DNA from: an uncultured Verrucomicrobiales bacterium
GTDB lineage: Bacteria; Verrucomicrobiota; Verrucomicrobiia; Verrucomicrobiales; Akkermansiaceae
Length of the DNA: 13,642 nucleotides
NCBI GenBank assembly: GCA_937916135.1
Contig: CALFTQ010000127.1
Span: forward strand, 1-13,642
Direction: 5' to 3'
Positions 13,617 to 13,642 of the stretch are shown here, one piece after another. The notes below the pieces were generated by a model that was not told the DNA's origin, made no database searches, and saw nothing but the letters and a program-made list of their open reading frames with translations. Every line of letters starts with the position of its first letter. Within the stretch, counting starts at the first letter, position 1. The translations under genes were made by a program, and so were the position numbers.

Positions 13617-13642
13617 GAATTTGTGGGGGAACTCTGTCGGGG

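Noticed and set aside
13531..13642. Retron msr-msd RNA
   Set aside because: The long hairpin is msd-like in size, but no flanking a1/a2 repeats and no reverse transcriptase are visible in the window.
1..13642. CRISPR array, insertion sequence or integrase
   Set aside because: I saw no regularly spaced repeats, no transposase or integrase motif, and no matching terminal repeats.

Overview
The window looks like chromosome from a Verrucomicrobia bacterium, most likely Akkermansia or a close relative. This is inference from recalled gene style, not from a search. The evidence is GC-rich genes with sparse Shine-Dalgarno signals, a secreted sialate O-acetylesterase (a mucin-sugar enzyme), a zinc-independent S14 ribosomal protein, and a run of housekeeping genes on the minus strand.

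The left part (about 1-4530) reads as an accessory, defence-like region of lower GC. It holds an AT-rich non-coding lead-in; a hypothetical gene with a basic middle and an acidic tail, split by a +1 shift at a six-A run (530-1033, continuing in another frame to 1394); a non-coding stretch with long-range inverted repeats (1404-1597); and a PIN-like putative nuclease gene (1634-2176). Facing these on the minus strand is a two-gene operon. Its first gene is an AbiF/AbiD-type Abi_2 protein (3364-4347) and its second a membrane protein resembling the putative AbiC family (2340-3347). A near-consensus sigma-70 promoter (4430-4457) lies upstream. Between promoter and first start codon is a compact, about 70-nt, GC-clamped RNA ending in a U-tract (about 4423-4355). 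By position and shape it matches the 'abiF RNA' idea, a small structured RNA paired with an Abi_2 toxin-like protein. This is the most interesting part of the window.

The middle holds two minus-strand genes for unrecognised membrane proteins (5038-5985, then 4648-4986), followed by a plus-strand ferritin (6268-6768) with a strong hairpin behind it.

The right part is conventional chromosome. A minus-strand run reads rpsN, FmdB-type zinc ribbon protein, CNNM/CorC-type CBS membrane protein, six-segment membrane protein, MTA/SAH deaminase-type amidohydrolase, DEDDh exonuclease. After rpsN the genes are 5-25 nt apart, so they form one likely operon. Divergent from rpsN is the secreted sialate O-acetylesterase (11846-13360) with a clear hairpin terminator. 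The last 225 bases have no gene but contain a large interrupted hairpin (13547-13616) with a possible pseudoknot, of unknown nature.
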